Positions 52,018-60,011 of a stretch of 64,000 nucleotides of DNA are shown in pieces. The translations under genes were made by a program, and so were the position numbers. A model generated the notes under the pieces. It searched no databases. It was not told where the DNA came from and was given only the letters and a program-made list of their open reading frames with translations. Origin of the DNA: Faecalicatena_A orotica (GTDB lineage: Bacteria > Bacillota > Clostridia > Lachnospirales > Lachnospiraceae); assembly GCF_040545875.1 (NCBI RefSeq), contig NZ_JBEPMR010000001.1; one strand, written 5' to 3'. The stretch's first letter is position 1; each line of letters starts with the position of its first letter.

Positions 52018-52395
52018 ATGAAGAACAAATTTATTATATGCGGCACCGTAGGCTGGTGCATGGAGATTATATTCACAGCCCTGCATTCCTTTAAACGAAA
52101 AGAATTCACTCTGGTCGGACGGACTTCCATCTGGATGTTCCCGATTTATGGGGCAGCTTGTCTGCTGACCCCTGTCTGCCGTCTCCTGAAAGGGAAGAGC
52201 CCGTTTCTGCGCGGCAGCGTGTATACCTGCTGTATCTTTGCCGGTGAGTTCCTCTCCGGCAGCTTTTTGAAAAAGCATCACGCGTGTCCCTGGGACTACA
52301 GCAAGTCCAAATATAATCTGAAAGGACTCATAAGATTCGATTATGCCCCCTTATGGTTCGGTGCAGGACTGCTGTTTGAAAAAATCCTGCGTTAA
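52018..52395 (+). CDS. Small membrane protein (putative ABC-transporter type IV/CmpB-like)
   Basis: A 125-residue protein with about three hydrophobic segments. The features CGTVGWCMEIIFTAL, IWMFPIYGAACLLTP and CPWDYSKSKYNLKGLI..DY resemble the PF06541 'putative ABC-transporter type IV' family. The ATG at 52018 has no good ribosome site, so the start is uncertain. It is divergent from pheA. The 146-bp MITE-like element has inserted exactly at its stop codon, so the natural C-terminus may have been slightly altered. Confidence 0.65.
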   Translation: MKNKFIICGTVGWCMEIIFTALHSFKRKEFTLVGRTSIWMFPIYGAACLLTPVCRLLKGKSPFLRGSVYTCCIFAGEFLSGSFLKKHHACPWDYSKSKYNLKGLIRFDYAPLWFGAGLLFEKILR

Positions 52396-52555
52396 CCAGA
52401 TGTTACTGTTCACACCGTGCCGTGCACCTAGCTGCACGGCATCGGGGCCGATAAAGTGATGGTGTCGGGGCATCTGCCCCTCGCCGCAGGCGACTTTTAA
52501 TGGGCAGATGCCGTTACTGTGCACGCCCGCAGGGTGTGAACAGTAACAACCAGAT
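52394..52555. mobile_element. MITE-like insertion with 15-bp inverted ends and 8-bp target duplication
   Basis: A 146-bp element (52402-52547) begins GTTACTGTTCACACC and ends with its exact reverse complement. It is flanked on both sides by AACCAGAT (52394-52401 and 52548-52555), a perfect 8-bp direct repeat as left by transposition. Inside is a second inverted repeat, GGCATCTGCCC/GGGCAGATGCC, and a CGTGCA/TGCACG hairpin. No coding capacity. An IS66- or similar 8-bp-duplicating transposase could mobilise it; no such gene is in the window. Confidence 0.85.
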
Positions 52556-52694
52556 ATGCCTCTAAAAAAACTCATAAATTTCTTGTTGAAAATCACCCTG
52601 TTTTAGTATATGATTAGTTGAAGAGAATTTCAGGTTACTGTGTTCGCCCATAGGACGTACACAGTAACACAATTTCAGACAGGGAGGTATACAA
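52556..52694 (+). promoter_or_regulatory. Nitroreductase promoter (TTGAAA-N17-TATGAT, 52586-52614)
   Basis: TTGAAA at 52586-52591 and TATGAT at 52609-52614 with 17-base spacing form a good sigma-A promoter, starting RNA near 52621. The mini-element at 52634-52670 therefore lies in the 5' untranslated region. Confidence 0.75.
52626..52678. mobile_element. 37-bp mini-element related to the MITE, with 8-bp target duplication
   Basis: GTTACTGTG (52634-52642) and CACAGTAAC (52660-52668) form a hairpin sharing the terminal GTTACTGT of the larger MITE. The direct repeat AATTTCAG occurs at 52626-52633 and 52671-52678, bounding a 37-bp insert. It carries the word CATAGGACGTAC also seen downstream of rpsT. 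Confidence 0.75.
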
Positions 52695-53243
52695 ATGAAC
52701 GTGATTGATTGCATCAAAACCCGGAGAAGTATCCGTAAATACAAGCCGGACCCGATTGACCATTCAATTATTAATTCAATTGTGGATGCAGCATCCTATT
52801 CTCCATCTTGGAAAAACACTCAGATTACCCGTTATATCGCAATCGAAGATTCTTCCCTTCTCGGAAAGATTGCCGATGAATTCACCCGTGAGCACAATGC
52901 GAATATTATCCGGCAGGCACCAATGCTGATCGCTGTCACCTTCATAAAGGGGCGGTGTGGTTTCGAGCGCGATGGTTCTTATTCGACGAAAAAGGGCGAC
53001 AGATGGCAGATGTGTGATGTGGGGATTGCATGCCAGACGTTTTGCCTTGCCGCTAAAGAATATGGGCTCGGCACGGTAATCATGGGGATTTTTGATGAAG
53101 ATGGTATCACAGAACTTCTAAACATACCAGAAGATCAGGAACTTGCTGCATTAATTGCAATTGGTTATCCGGAATCAGAGCCGGAACCGCCAAAACGCAA
53201 GTCGGCCCGGGAATTATTAGTGTACTATCCCAATAATCTCTAA
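52695..53243 (+). CDS. Nitroreductase family protein
   Basis: A 182-residue FMN-dependent oxidoreductase. The N-terminus DCIKTRRSIRKYKPDP binds the FMN phosphate, and GLGTVIMGIFDEDGITELL is the usual C-terminal motif of this family. Substrates may be quinones, nitro compounds or flavins. GGGAGG is 8 nt before the ATG at 52695. The leader contains the mini-element hairpin. It precedes pyrB by 56 nt but a promoter for pyrB could lie between. Confidence 0.9.
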   Translation: MNVIDCIKTRRSIRKYKPDPIDHSIINSIVDAASYSPSWKNTQITRYIAIEDSSLLGKIADEFTREHNANIIRQAPMLIAVTFIKGRCGFERDGSYSTKKGDRWQMCDVGIACQTFCLAAKEYGLGTVIMGIFDEDGITELLNIPEDQELAALIAIGYPESEPEPPKRKSARELLVYYPNNL

Positions 53244-53299
53244 AATGGCTGAAATACTGATAAGATTAATATGCCCTGGGGCATACGAGGAGGTTTTTT

Positions 53300-54220
53300 A
53301 TGAGACATTTAATGAGTCCTCTGGATTTTTCCGTAGAGGAACTTGACGAACTTTTAACTCTTGCGCAGGATATAGAGGCACATCCTGACAAATATGCACA
53401 TGCCTGTGACGGGAAAAAACTGGCTACTTTATTTTATGAGCCAAGTACCCGGACAAGATTGAGCCATGAGGCTGCCATGCTGAACCTGGGGGGAAGCATT
53501 ATGGGATTTTCTTCCGCAGATTCCAGTTCTGCTGCCAAGGGAGAGAGCGTTTCTGATACGATCCGGACGATTTCCTGCTATGCAGATATCTGTGCCATGC
53601 GTCATCCGAAAGAAGGCGCACCGATGGTTGCCTGCCAGCATTCTTCCATCCCGGTCATCAATGCCGGTGACGGCGGGCATCAGCATCCAACCCAGACACT
53701 GACTGACCTGCTGACAATTTTAAACGTCAAAGGCCGTCTGAACAATATGACAATCGGCCTCTGCGGCGACCTGAAATTCGGGCGTACCGTACACTCACTG
53801 ATTCATGCACTTGTGCGCTACACCGGCATCAAATTCGTCATGATTTCACCTGAAGAACTGAGACTTCCTGACTATATGCGCCATGATGTACTGGACAAAC
53901 AGAACATTTCCTATAAAGAAGTCGTCCGTCTGGAAGATGCAATGCCTGAACTCGACATCCTGTATATGACAAGAGTCCAGAAAGAACGTTTCTTCAATGA
54001 AGAAGACTATGTGCGTATGAAAGACTTCTATATATTAGATAAGAAGAAAATGAAGCTTGCACCTGAGGATATGTATGTACTTCACCCACTTCCGAGGGTG
54101 AACGAGATATCCGTGGAAATAGACGATGACCCTCGTGCAGCATATTTTAAGCAGATGCAGTACGGAGTCTATGTCCGCATGGCACTGATCCTCACTCTGC
54201 TGGATATTCATGTAGACTAA
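53300..54220 (+). CDS. pyrB: Aspartate carbamoyltransferase catalytic subunit
   Basis: A 306-residue enzyme for the first committed step of pyrimidine synthesis, joining carbamoyl phosphate and aspartate. The carbamoyl-phosphate site FYEPSTRTRLSHE is near residue 50 and HQHPTQTLTDLLT near 130; the C-terminal VLHPLPRVNEI is standard. GAGGAGG lies before the ATG. A perfect 16-bp palindrome (53270-53285) precedes it. It is followed by pyrI, so the enzyme is of the regulated type; no PyrR attenuator is seen. Confidence 0.96.
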   Translation: MRHLMSPLDFSVEELDELLTLAQDIEAHPDKYAHACDGKKLATLFYEPSTRTRLSHEAAMLNLGGSIMGFSSADSSSAAKGESVSDTIRTISCYADICAMRHPKEGAPMVACQHSSIPVINAGDGGHQHPTQTLTDLLTILNVKGRLNNMTIGLCGDLKFGRTVHSLIHALVRYTGIKFVMISPEELRLPDYMRHDVLDKQNISYKEVVRLEDAMPELDILYMTRVQKERFFNEEDYVRMKDFYILDKKKMKLAPEDMYVLHPLPRVNEISVEIDDDPRAAYFKQMQYGVYVRMALILTLLDIHVD

Positions 54221-54253
54221 CATACACCCAGATTAGAAGAAAGAAGGAACATT

Positions 54254-54697
54254 ATGTTGAAAAACACTTTGAACGTTGGCCGTATCTCCGAAGGTTTTGT
54301 ACTCGACCACATCGAAGCCGGCAAAAGCATGGAAATTTATAAATACTTACATCTTGATAAATTAGACTGCTGCGTGGCAATCATAAAGAATGCAAAAAGC
54401 AGCAAAATGGGCAAGAAAGACATCATGAAAATAGAATGCCCGATCGATTTCATGGATTTAGACATTCTCGGTTTCATCGACCATAAAATAACAGTCAACA
54501 TCGTCCAAAACGAAGAGATTGTAGAGAAAAAGCGCCTGACACTTCCAAAAGAAATTCGAAATGTCCTGCGCTGCAGAAATCCCCGCTGCATCACTTCCAT
54601 TGAGCAGGGGCTGGAACATGTCTTTGTATTGACAGACGAAGAAAATCAGATATACCGTTGTAAATACTGTGAGGAAAAATATAACGATAATAAGTAG
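54254..54697 (+). CDS. pyrI: Aspartate carbamoyltransferase regulatory subunit
   Basis: A 147-residue regulatory subunit binding CTP/ATP. The N-terminal allosteric domain (LNVGRISEGFVLDHIEAGKS) is followed by a zinc domain with CRNPRC and CKYC cysteine pairs at about 109-114 and 136-139. It lies 33 nt after pyrB. Length is normal. CTP feedback on the holoenzyme is the expected control. Confidence 0.94.
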   Translation: MLKNTLNVGRISEGFVLDHIEAGKSMEIYKYLHLDKLDCCVAIIKNAKSSKMGKKDIMKIECPIDFMDLDILGFIDHKITVNIVQNEEIVEKKRLTLPKEIRNVLRCRNPRCITSIEQGLEHVFVLTDEENQIYRCKYCEEKYNDNK

Positions 54698-54707
54698 TAC
54701 CAACATT

Positions 54708-54734
54708 GTGCATAGGGGTCTGACCCCTATGCAC
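54708..54734. repeat. Perfect 12-bp palindrome
   Basis: GTGCATAGGGGT (54708-54719) and ACCCCTATGCAC (54723-54734) surround a three-base loop, between pyrI and the convergent recombinase gene. No T-run follows on either strand, so a terminator role is doubtful; it resembles dispersed GGGGTC-type palindromes. Confidence 0.6.
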
Positions 54735-54764
54735 CTTCATTTTCAGAATATTTTACCAATTCAT

Positions 54765-55661
54765 CTACACTGGCGGTTCTATCCGTATCTTTACCAGTTC
54801 ATTTGCCCTGACTCTCAGATTATCCTTATACTGCCTGTTCTGATATTTTCGAATCTGTGTCCCTGTAATCCCCATCTGTCTGGCAACCTGTCGCGCTGTT
54901 GCACCATATGCGGACATTGTAACGCCACAGGTCGTCCGTATCTTCTCGGCACTGTAAGATGGTATTCCTGCCAGTCCCGTATATTTTTTCAGCATCCTGC
55001 TGATGAACATTTTATTTAATGGATCTCCTTTTCTATTGTAAAAAAGGAATTCGAAATCCTCTCTTTCTTCCAGAAACTGATTCAGTATTTGTACAACGTC
55101 CGCCGGAATGAAACAAAGTTCTTCCCTGCTTCTTATATGTGCGAATACACCATTGTCATAAGAGGCAAAATCGCCGGGTCTTAATTCCGAGATTTCTCTG
55201 GACGATAACCCGACTCTGTGGATGATGGTAATGATTGTATAAGCCATTTTGTCCTCCTGCGCCGCCCGGTATAAAGCATCCATATCTTCTACCGGGATAA
55301 TGTGTACCAGCTTTTCCTGATGCCCTGCTTCCCTCAGCCAAGGGAAAAAACAGTCCTCGAACCCCGGCTGTACCCCGTACATCCCACTCCATTTTTCTGC
55401 AAAGGATGCAAAAGAATGTAATTCCCAGAACTTTTTTCCTAGCGTACTTCCGCTTATTTCACCGCATTCTTCTCTGTTCTTCAGCCATTTGTAATATCTT
55501 TCCGCCTCCTTTGCACCACTGGCGAAAAAGGACTTTTTGCTGATTCGTTCAAATTCCGCTATCTCAGTCAGATAAGCTGCGGCTGTTCTCTCATTTCTGA
55601 AATGCTTTACAAATTCATCCCAAATCTCAAGTTTAACGACTTCGGTATCGTGTTTTTTCAT
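54765..55661 (-). CDS. Degenerate tyrosine recombinase-like protein
   Basis: A 298-residue protein with the two-domain layout of phage-type integrases: an N-terminal SAM-like domain (WDEFVKHFRNERTAAAYLTEI) and a C-terminal catalytic fold. Arg-1 is in GLSSREISELR and the terminal tyrosine may be in IRKYQNRQ, but the HxxR box reads EKIRTTCG, lacking the histidine, and the LGH motif is MGIT. Catalysis is therefore uncertain. GGAGGAGG precedes the ATG at 55661. It is a single gene without recognisable attachment sites or phage neighbours. Functions could include regulation or chromosome-specific recombination. Confidence 0.75.
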   Translation of the reverse strand: MKKHDTEVVKLEIWDEFVKHFRNERTAAAYLTEIAEFERISKKSFFASGAKEAERYYKWLKNREECGEISGSTLGKKFWELHSFASFAEKWSGMYGVQPGFEDCFFPWLREAGHQEKLVHIIPVEDMDALYRAAQEDKMAYTIITIIHRVGLSSREISELRPGDFASYDNGVFAHIRSREELCFIPADVVQILNQFLEEREDFEFLFYNRKGDPLNKMFISRMLKKYTGLAGIPSYSAEKIRTTCGVTMSAYGATARQVARQMGITGTQIRKYQNRQYKDNLRVRANELVKIRIEPPV

Positions 55662-55748
55662 ATAGTCCTCCTCCCTCTTGTTCGTAAATCCGCGAAGCGG
55701 AACTATCTTTCTGTTACCAGTATAACTCCTACTGTAACATTTGTAAAT

Positions 55749-55811
55749 AAAAAAAAGTGTACAGGCTGCTTTAGATTTGCATTTCCCACAATCCTGACCT
55801 GCCTGCACACT
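55749..55811 (-). terminator. Terminator of the EIIC-EAL gene
   Basis: AGTGTACAGGC (55756-55766) and GCCTGCACACT (55801-55811) form a stem with one G-U-type position, followed by eight U residues on the minus strand, 19 nt past the gene stop. Confidence 0.85.
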
Positions 55812-55829
55812 CTGACCTTACAAATGCTG

Positions 55830-57914
55830 CTATTTTTTTGGCTGACTGCCTTTCACAATTTCTTTCAGCCGCTCCAGCGGAACCGCCGGACTGTATAAAT
55901 ATCCCTGATATAGATTACATCCCAGAGACTCTAACTTTTCACGGATCTCTTCTGTCTCTACGTATTCTGCCATCACAACAAATCCAAGATTGGTTCCAAG
56001 AGATACAATTGATGCAATGATCTCCTGATTCCGCTCATTTTCCAGAAGCCCCTGTACCAGTCTTCCATCCAGTTTTACAGCGTAAAAACTGGATGTCTGT
56101 AGATACATAAGGCTGGTCCTGCCCATGCTGAAATCATCGACTGCTGCCAGAATCCCTGCCGACTTCAGCCTGCTGATATGGTGCGGAATCTCTTCCATCC
56201 GGTCAACCGCTGACTCTTCTGTCACCTCGAGGCAATAATGCCCCGATACTCCATATGTTTCCGCCATACGGATAACACGATTGATAAACTGTTCTGAATC
56301 CATCTGGTCAGCCGATATGTTTGCCGATATCGTCAATGCACTGCCCTCTCTTAAAAGTTCACTACATGCTTTCATGGATGTTTTTACCACAACCTGTGTC
56401 AGCCGGTCAAAGAAACCATCCTCCTTCGCCAGAGCCACTACCAGAGGAGGGTAAACCGGGTAGTCCATATATCTCCATCTAAGCAGACTCTCTGCACCTG
56501 TCAGACCATGCTCTTTATGATATTGCGGCTGATACCCCATCGTCAGCCGCTCCTGTTCGACATCGATCCGAAGCTGCTCTGCCATATTCCGAGCCAGCAG
56601 TCCTTTGCTGTCATGCTGTTCCATAAGATGGACGTCCCGCCCCTCCTGCTGCACCAGTTTAAAATAAGCAGTCAGCTCATTTAAAAGCATCTTTGCCTGT
56701 TGTTCTTTTACTTTCTGTGCAAGGCATACAAAGGGGGCATAAACCCCTGTCCCTGCTGCCAGAATCACCAGCTGCACGGCCACGCCCCTCCATGAACCGG
56801 AGGATAAATACCCACTAAATAAAACAGGTGTCGTCCATGTCACAGTCCTTCCCAGTATCGGCAGAAATCCCATTGTGGCAAAACCATACGCGATGAGGAG
56901 GGAAATTACCGGGGTCAGAATAAAGGGAATGATCAGAACCGGATTCAGCACAACGGGAAGTCCGTACACAAGGATCTCATTAATGTTAAACAAAACCGCA
57001 CCGGATGCGGAGTAAGCCAGCTGCCGGTTATCCTTTCCTTTGGAAAAGATGAGCAGCGCCGCCAGGAGGCAGATTGCCGCCCCGCAGCCCCCTATCAATG
57101 CATAACTGTCCAAAAAGGATTTGGATATAATCACTCCCGCTGCATTGTCATTCGGGACCAGATACGTCTGTGCCACCTGCTCCAGCGCATTGCCCCCGTG
57201 TATACCGAATACCCACAGAATATCCAGTACAACAACATACAGGATTCCGGCGCCTAACCCATCATTGATATTGTGGAACAAAAATACTATGCCATCTGTC
57301 ACAAGATCGTTTAAGTTATCTACTTTAAAGACTGTCTGGATAGTCAGATTCATTCCGATAAAAATAAGCGCACACAGAAGAAGGGGATAAATTGCAGAAA
57401 GTGAATTTCTATAATCCACGTCCGCCCCTCTGGACCGGAATCTGTGTGCTGCTGAGATCTTTCCATAAAAAAAGTAGAACAGCTTAGTCGCAGCCACGGA
57501 AGAAAACATCGCTGTAAATACCCCGACAGGACCTAAGTCACTTAGTTCCATAGAACCACCAGCCGCTCCAAAAGAAGCCGCAAAGCAAACCACAGATACT
57601 ACCATAGCCATCACCTGAAGAAACCCATCACGTTCCTTCATTTCAGAGGAATAATAATAACTGATGCTGACCACAAGATATATAGACATGAAACCAACCG
57701 TTGAATCAAAGAGAAAGTGCAGGGATGTCGATAAGACTCCCCCCGCCCATTCTGCAATAAATTTCTGAAACACAGGAATTGGGAAATTAAGGAATAAAAG
57801 CGCAAAAGAACCCACGAGAAGAACAGGGATTAAAAGTGTAAATCCCTTCTTCACTGCTGAAAACACATGGTTATTCTCTATTTTATAGATTGCACGAAGT
57901 ATTCTGCTGTACAT
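55830..57914 (-). CDS. PTS EIIC-like membrane domain fused to an EAL phosphodiesterase
   Basis: A 694-residue fusion. Residues 1-about 410 have roughly ten hydrophobic helices similar to the EIIC sugar permease of the cellobiose family. Residues about 430-690 form an EAL domain: ESLLRWRY (E of EAL changed context), NISADQM, EVTEESAVD, DDFSMGRTS, the VKLDGRLV lysine, AEYVETEE and QGYLYSP. All metal and substrate positions seem to be kept, so c-di-GMP hydrolysis is likely. The membrane part may act as a sugar sensor rather than a transporter, since no EIIA/EIIB is nearby. A single-gene unit ending in a strong terminator. Confidence 0.88.
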   Translation of the reverse strand: MYSRILRAIYKIENNHVFSAVKKGFTLLIPVLLVGSFALLFLNFPIPVFQKFIAEWAGGVLSTSLHFLFDSTVGFMSIYLVVSISYYYSSEMKERDGFLQVMAMVVSVVCFAASFGAAGGSMELSDLGPVGVFTAMFSSVAATKLFYFFYGKISAAHRFRSRGADVDYRNSLSAIYPLLLCALIFIGMNLTIQTVFKVDNLNDLVTDGIVFLFHNINDGLGAGILYVVVLDILWVFGIHGGNALEQVAQTYLVPNDNAAGVIISKSFLDSYALIGGCGAAICLLAALLIFSKGKDNRQLAYSASGAVLFNINEILVYGLPVVLNPVLIIPFILTPVISLLIAYGFATMGFLPILGRTVTWTTPVLFSGYLSSGSWRGVAVQLVILAAGTGVYAPFVCLAQKVKEQQAKMLLNELTAYFKLVQQEGRDVHLMEQHDSKGLLARNMAEQLRIDVEQERLTMGYQPQYHKEHGLTGAESLLRWRYMDYPVYPPLVVALAKEDGFFDRLTQVVVKTSMKACSELLREGSALTISANISADQMDSEQFINRVIRMAETYGVSGHYCLEVTEESAVDRMEEIPHHISRLKSAGILAAVDDFSMGRTSLMYLQTSSFYAVKLDGRLVQGLLENERNQEIIASIVSLGTNLGFVVMAEYVETEEIREKLESLGCNLYQGYLYSPAVPLERLKEIVKGSQPKK

Positions 57915-57957
57915 AGTTCGCCTGTATCTTTCCCACTCTTGTCAATTCGTTCCTGTG

Positions 57958-58989
57958 TTAAATATTCTCTGCAATTTTATAGATAAGCCGGCGCGTATCC
58001 TCCCATCCGAGACACGGGTCTGTAATAGACTTTCCATATACCCGTTCACTGTCGATGCTCTGGCATCCTTCTTCCAGATAGCTCTCTATCATTACGCCCT
58101 TGATAAGCTTCTTCAGATCCGGATTATAGTTCCTGCTGTGGAGTACCTCGCTCACAATCCTGATCTGCTCTTTGTACTGCTTGTTAGAATTTGAATGATT
58201 GGCATCAATCACTGCCGCCGGATTCTTCAGGCCTTTCTGTCCATACATTTCCAGAAGGCGCATCAAATCCTCATAATGATAGTTCGGTATACAGGTACCA
58301 TATTTATCCACACCGCCACGCAGGATGACATGTGCCAGATCATTTCCGTCCGTTGTCACATCCATCTCCCTGTAGATAAACGTATGGGAACTCTGCGCTG
58401 CAACGACGGAGTTCAGCATCACGGAAAAATCACCGCTGGTCGGATTCTTCATGCCGATCGGGATATCCATGCCGCTAGCCGTCAGGCGGTGCTGCTGGTT
58501 CTCAACAGAACGGGCCCCGATCGCCTCATAAGAAAGAATGTCATCCAGATAACTCCTGTTCTCAGGATACAGCATCTCATCCGCTGCCGTCAGGCCGCTT
58601 TGCTGGATCGCACGGATGTGCATCTTCCTGATGGCTATAATTCCTGCCAGAAGGTCCGGCGCCTGATCAGGCTCCGGCTGATGCAGCATCCCTTTATATC
58701 CCTCTCCGGTTGTACGGGGCTTATTCGTATAGATACGCGGAATAATCATCAGTTTATCAGAGACTTCCTCATTGACTCTGGCCAGTCTGTCCACATACTC
58801 GCATACGGCATCCTCGTTGTCTGCCGAACAGGGACCTACCAGTACGATAAATTTATCAGACTCCCCGGTAAAAATATCCCGGATTTCCCGGTCTCTTCTC
58901 TTCTTAAGTTTCTTTACTGTATCTGACAGCGGGTATTCCGCCTTTAAATCTGCCGGCATGGGCAGCTGTGCATTGATTCTCATTCCCAT
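57958..58989 (-). CDS. aroF: 3-deoxy-7-phosphoheptulonate (DAHP) synthase, class I
   Basis: A 344-residue enzyme catalysing the first step of aromatic amino acid synthesis. Key segments are FIVLVGPCSADNEDAV, IPRIYTNKPRTTGEGYKG, NPTSGDFSVM and PAAVIDANHSNSNKQ, matching AroF/G/H-type synthases. An ATG at 58989 with AAAGG upstream is chosen; the frame is open further to 59079 without better sites. It lies between the EIIC-EAL gene and rnpB, with no other aro genes nearby; pheA lies 6 kb away. Confidence 0.92.
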   Translation of the reverse strand: MGMRINAQLPMPADLKAEYPLSDTVKKLKKRRDREIRDIFTGESDKFIVLVGPCSADNEDAVCEYVDRLARVNEEVSDKLMIIPRIYTNKPRTTGEGYKGMLHQPEPDQAPDLLAGIIAIRKMHIRAIQQSGLTAADEMLYPENRSYLDDILSYEAIGARSVENQQHRLTASGMDIPIGMKNPTSGDFSVMLNSVVAAQSSHTFIYREMDVTTDGNDLAHVILRGGVDKYGTCIPNYHYEDLMRLLEMYGQKGLKNPAAVIDANHSNSNKQYKEQIRIVSEVLHSRNYNPDLKKLIKGVMIESYLEEGCQSIDSERVYGKSITDPCLGWEDTRRLIYKIAENI

Positions 58990-59044
58990 TTTTTCATCAG
59001 CCTTTCCGTATCTGCTATTATTATAAAGTTTTCCTTTATCGTAC

Positions 59045-59077
59045 AAAAAATGATGCTGCAAAGTCAACTGCGGCACC
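59045..59077 (-). terminator. rnpB terminator
   Basis: GATGCTGC (59052-59059) and GCGGCACC (59070-59077) form an imperfect stem followed by six U residues on the minus strand, 30 nt after the RNA's 3' end. Confidence 0.75.
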
Positions 59078-59107
59078 ATACATATTCTTCTCTCAATTCA
59101 CCTGGTT

Positions 59108-59478
59108 AAGCAAGACGATAAGCCGGGTTATGTCATTGGACAATCATCTATCTAGGCCTGATGTCGCCATCAGGCTCAAGCGACCTACCTAAAGCGTGAC
59201 GGGCCGCCACACCGCTTTTATTCGGTCTTGCTTCGGATGGGGTTTACATGTGCCCTCTCTGTTACCAGCGAGGCGGTAGTCTCTTACACTGCCTTTCCAC
59301 CCTTACCGGAAATTATATCTGGCACTGGGTCAGATATGTCCTCCCGGCGGTTTATTTCTGTTGCACTGGCCTTGGAGTCACCTCCACCGGACGTTATCCG
59401 GCATCCTGCCCTGTGAAGCCCGGACTTTCCTCGTCTGCGGCCTTTCGGCGCATGCAGCCGCGATTGTCTGTCTTACTT
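59108..59478 (-). ncRNA. rnpB: RNase P RNA (class A)
   Basis: The catalytic RNA of RNase P, which matures tRNA 5' ends. The universal P4 segments are present: GAGGAAAGTCCGGGC near the 5' end and ACAGAAA later, with the conserved CAGGGCAGGATGCC and AGTGCAACAGAAA-type blocks and the ATAACCCGGCTTAT 3' segment. The ends pair (AAGTAAGAC with GTCTTGCTT) as helix P1. Length about 371 nt fits class A. Several open frames across this RNA are chance. It is followed by its own terminator. Confidence 0.95.
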
Positions 59479-59509
59479 AACTCAGATGTACATTATACTA
59501 TGTATTCAC

Positions 59510-59989
59510 TCATCTGGCAAGCCCTTCATCAACAATCAGTCCGCTGCCGTCAGCCGCCGTTGTCGCAAGTTCATCACACCGCTCATTCTGGAGATGCCCG
59601 TCATGTCCCTTTACCCAGTGGAACACAACATTGTGCTTCTCCTTTGCCGCAAGCAGGCGCTTCCAGAGGTCCACATTCTTCACCGGTTCATTCTTGCCGC
59701 GCTTCCATCCTTTTTTCAGCCATCCATCCACCCAGTGCTGGTTAAATGCATCCACTACATACTTCGAATCGGAATACACCTCGACATCACAGGACCGGTT
59801 CAGTGCCTCCAGGCCGGCAATCACAGCCATCAGTTCCATCCGGTTATTCGTCGTCTTCACATACCCCTGTGACAATTCCTTCGTGTGAAGTGTCCCCTTC
59901 TGGTCCACATATTCGAGCACAGAACCGTATCCTCCCGGCCCGTCCGGATTTCCTCTCGCCGCGCCGTCTGTATATAACTTTACCTGCAT
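59510..59989 (-). CDS. rnhA: Ribonuclease HI
   Basis: A 159-residue nuclease that cuts RNA in RNA-DNA hybrids. The catalytic carboxylates are visible in LYTDGAARGNP, NNRMELMAV, VYSDSKYVVD and ERCDELA. The ATG at 59989 starts directly at the conserved MQVKLYTDG; GGAGAG lies upstream. It lies 22 nt after the MBL hydrolase gene. Confidence 0.95.
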   Translation of the reverse strand: MQVKLYTDGAARGNPDGPGGYGSVLEYVDQKGTLHTKELSQGYVKTTNNRMELMAVIAGLEALNRSCDVEVYSDSKYVVDAFNQHWVDGWLKKGWKRGKNEPVKNVDLWKRLLAAKEKHNVVFHWVKGHDGHLQNERCDELATTAADGSGLIVDEGLAR

Positions 59990-60011
59990 CACTTTCCAAC
60001 TCTCCAATCTG

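Noticed and set aside
53244..53299. Possible PyrR-type attenuator or riboswitch before pyrB
   Set aside because: The gap is only 56 nt with a single short palindrome (53270-53285); no PyrR-binding loop or terminator/antiterminator pair can be made out.
58195..58926. 243-codon plus-strand open frame
   Set aside because: Antisense shadow of the DAHP synthase gene.
59228..59745. Several plus-strand open frames
   Set aside because: They lie across RNase P RNA or antisense to rnhA; composition is Pro/Ser/Cys-rich and no start sites are present.
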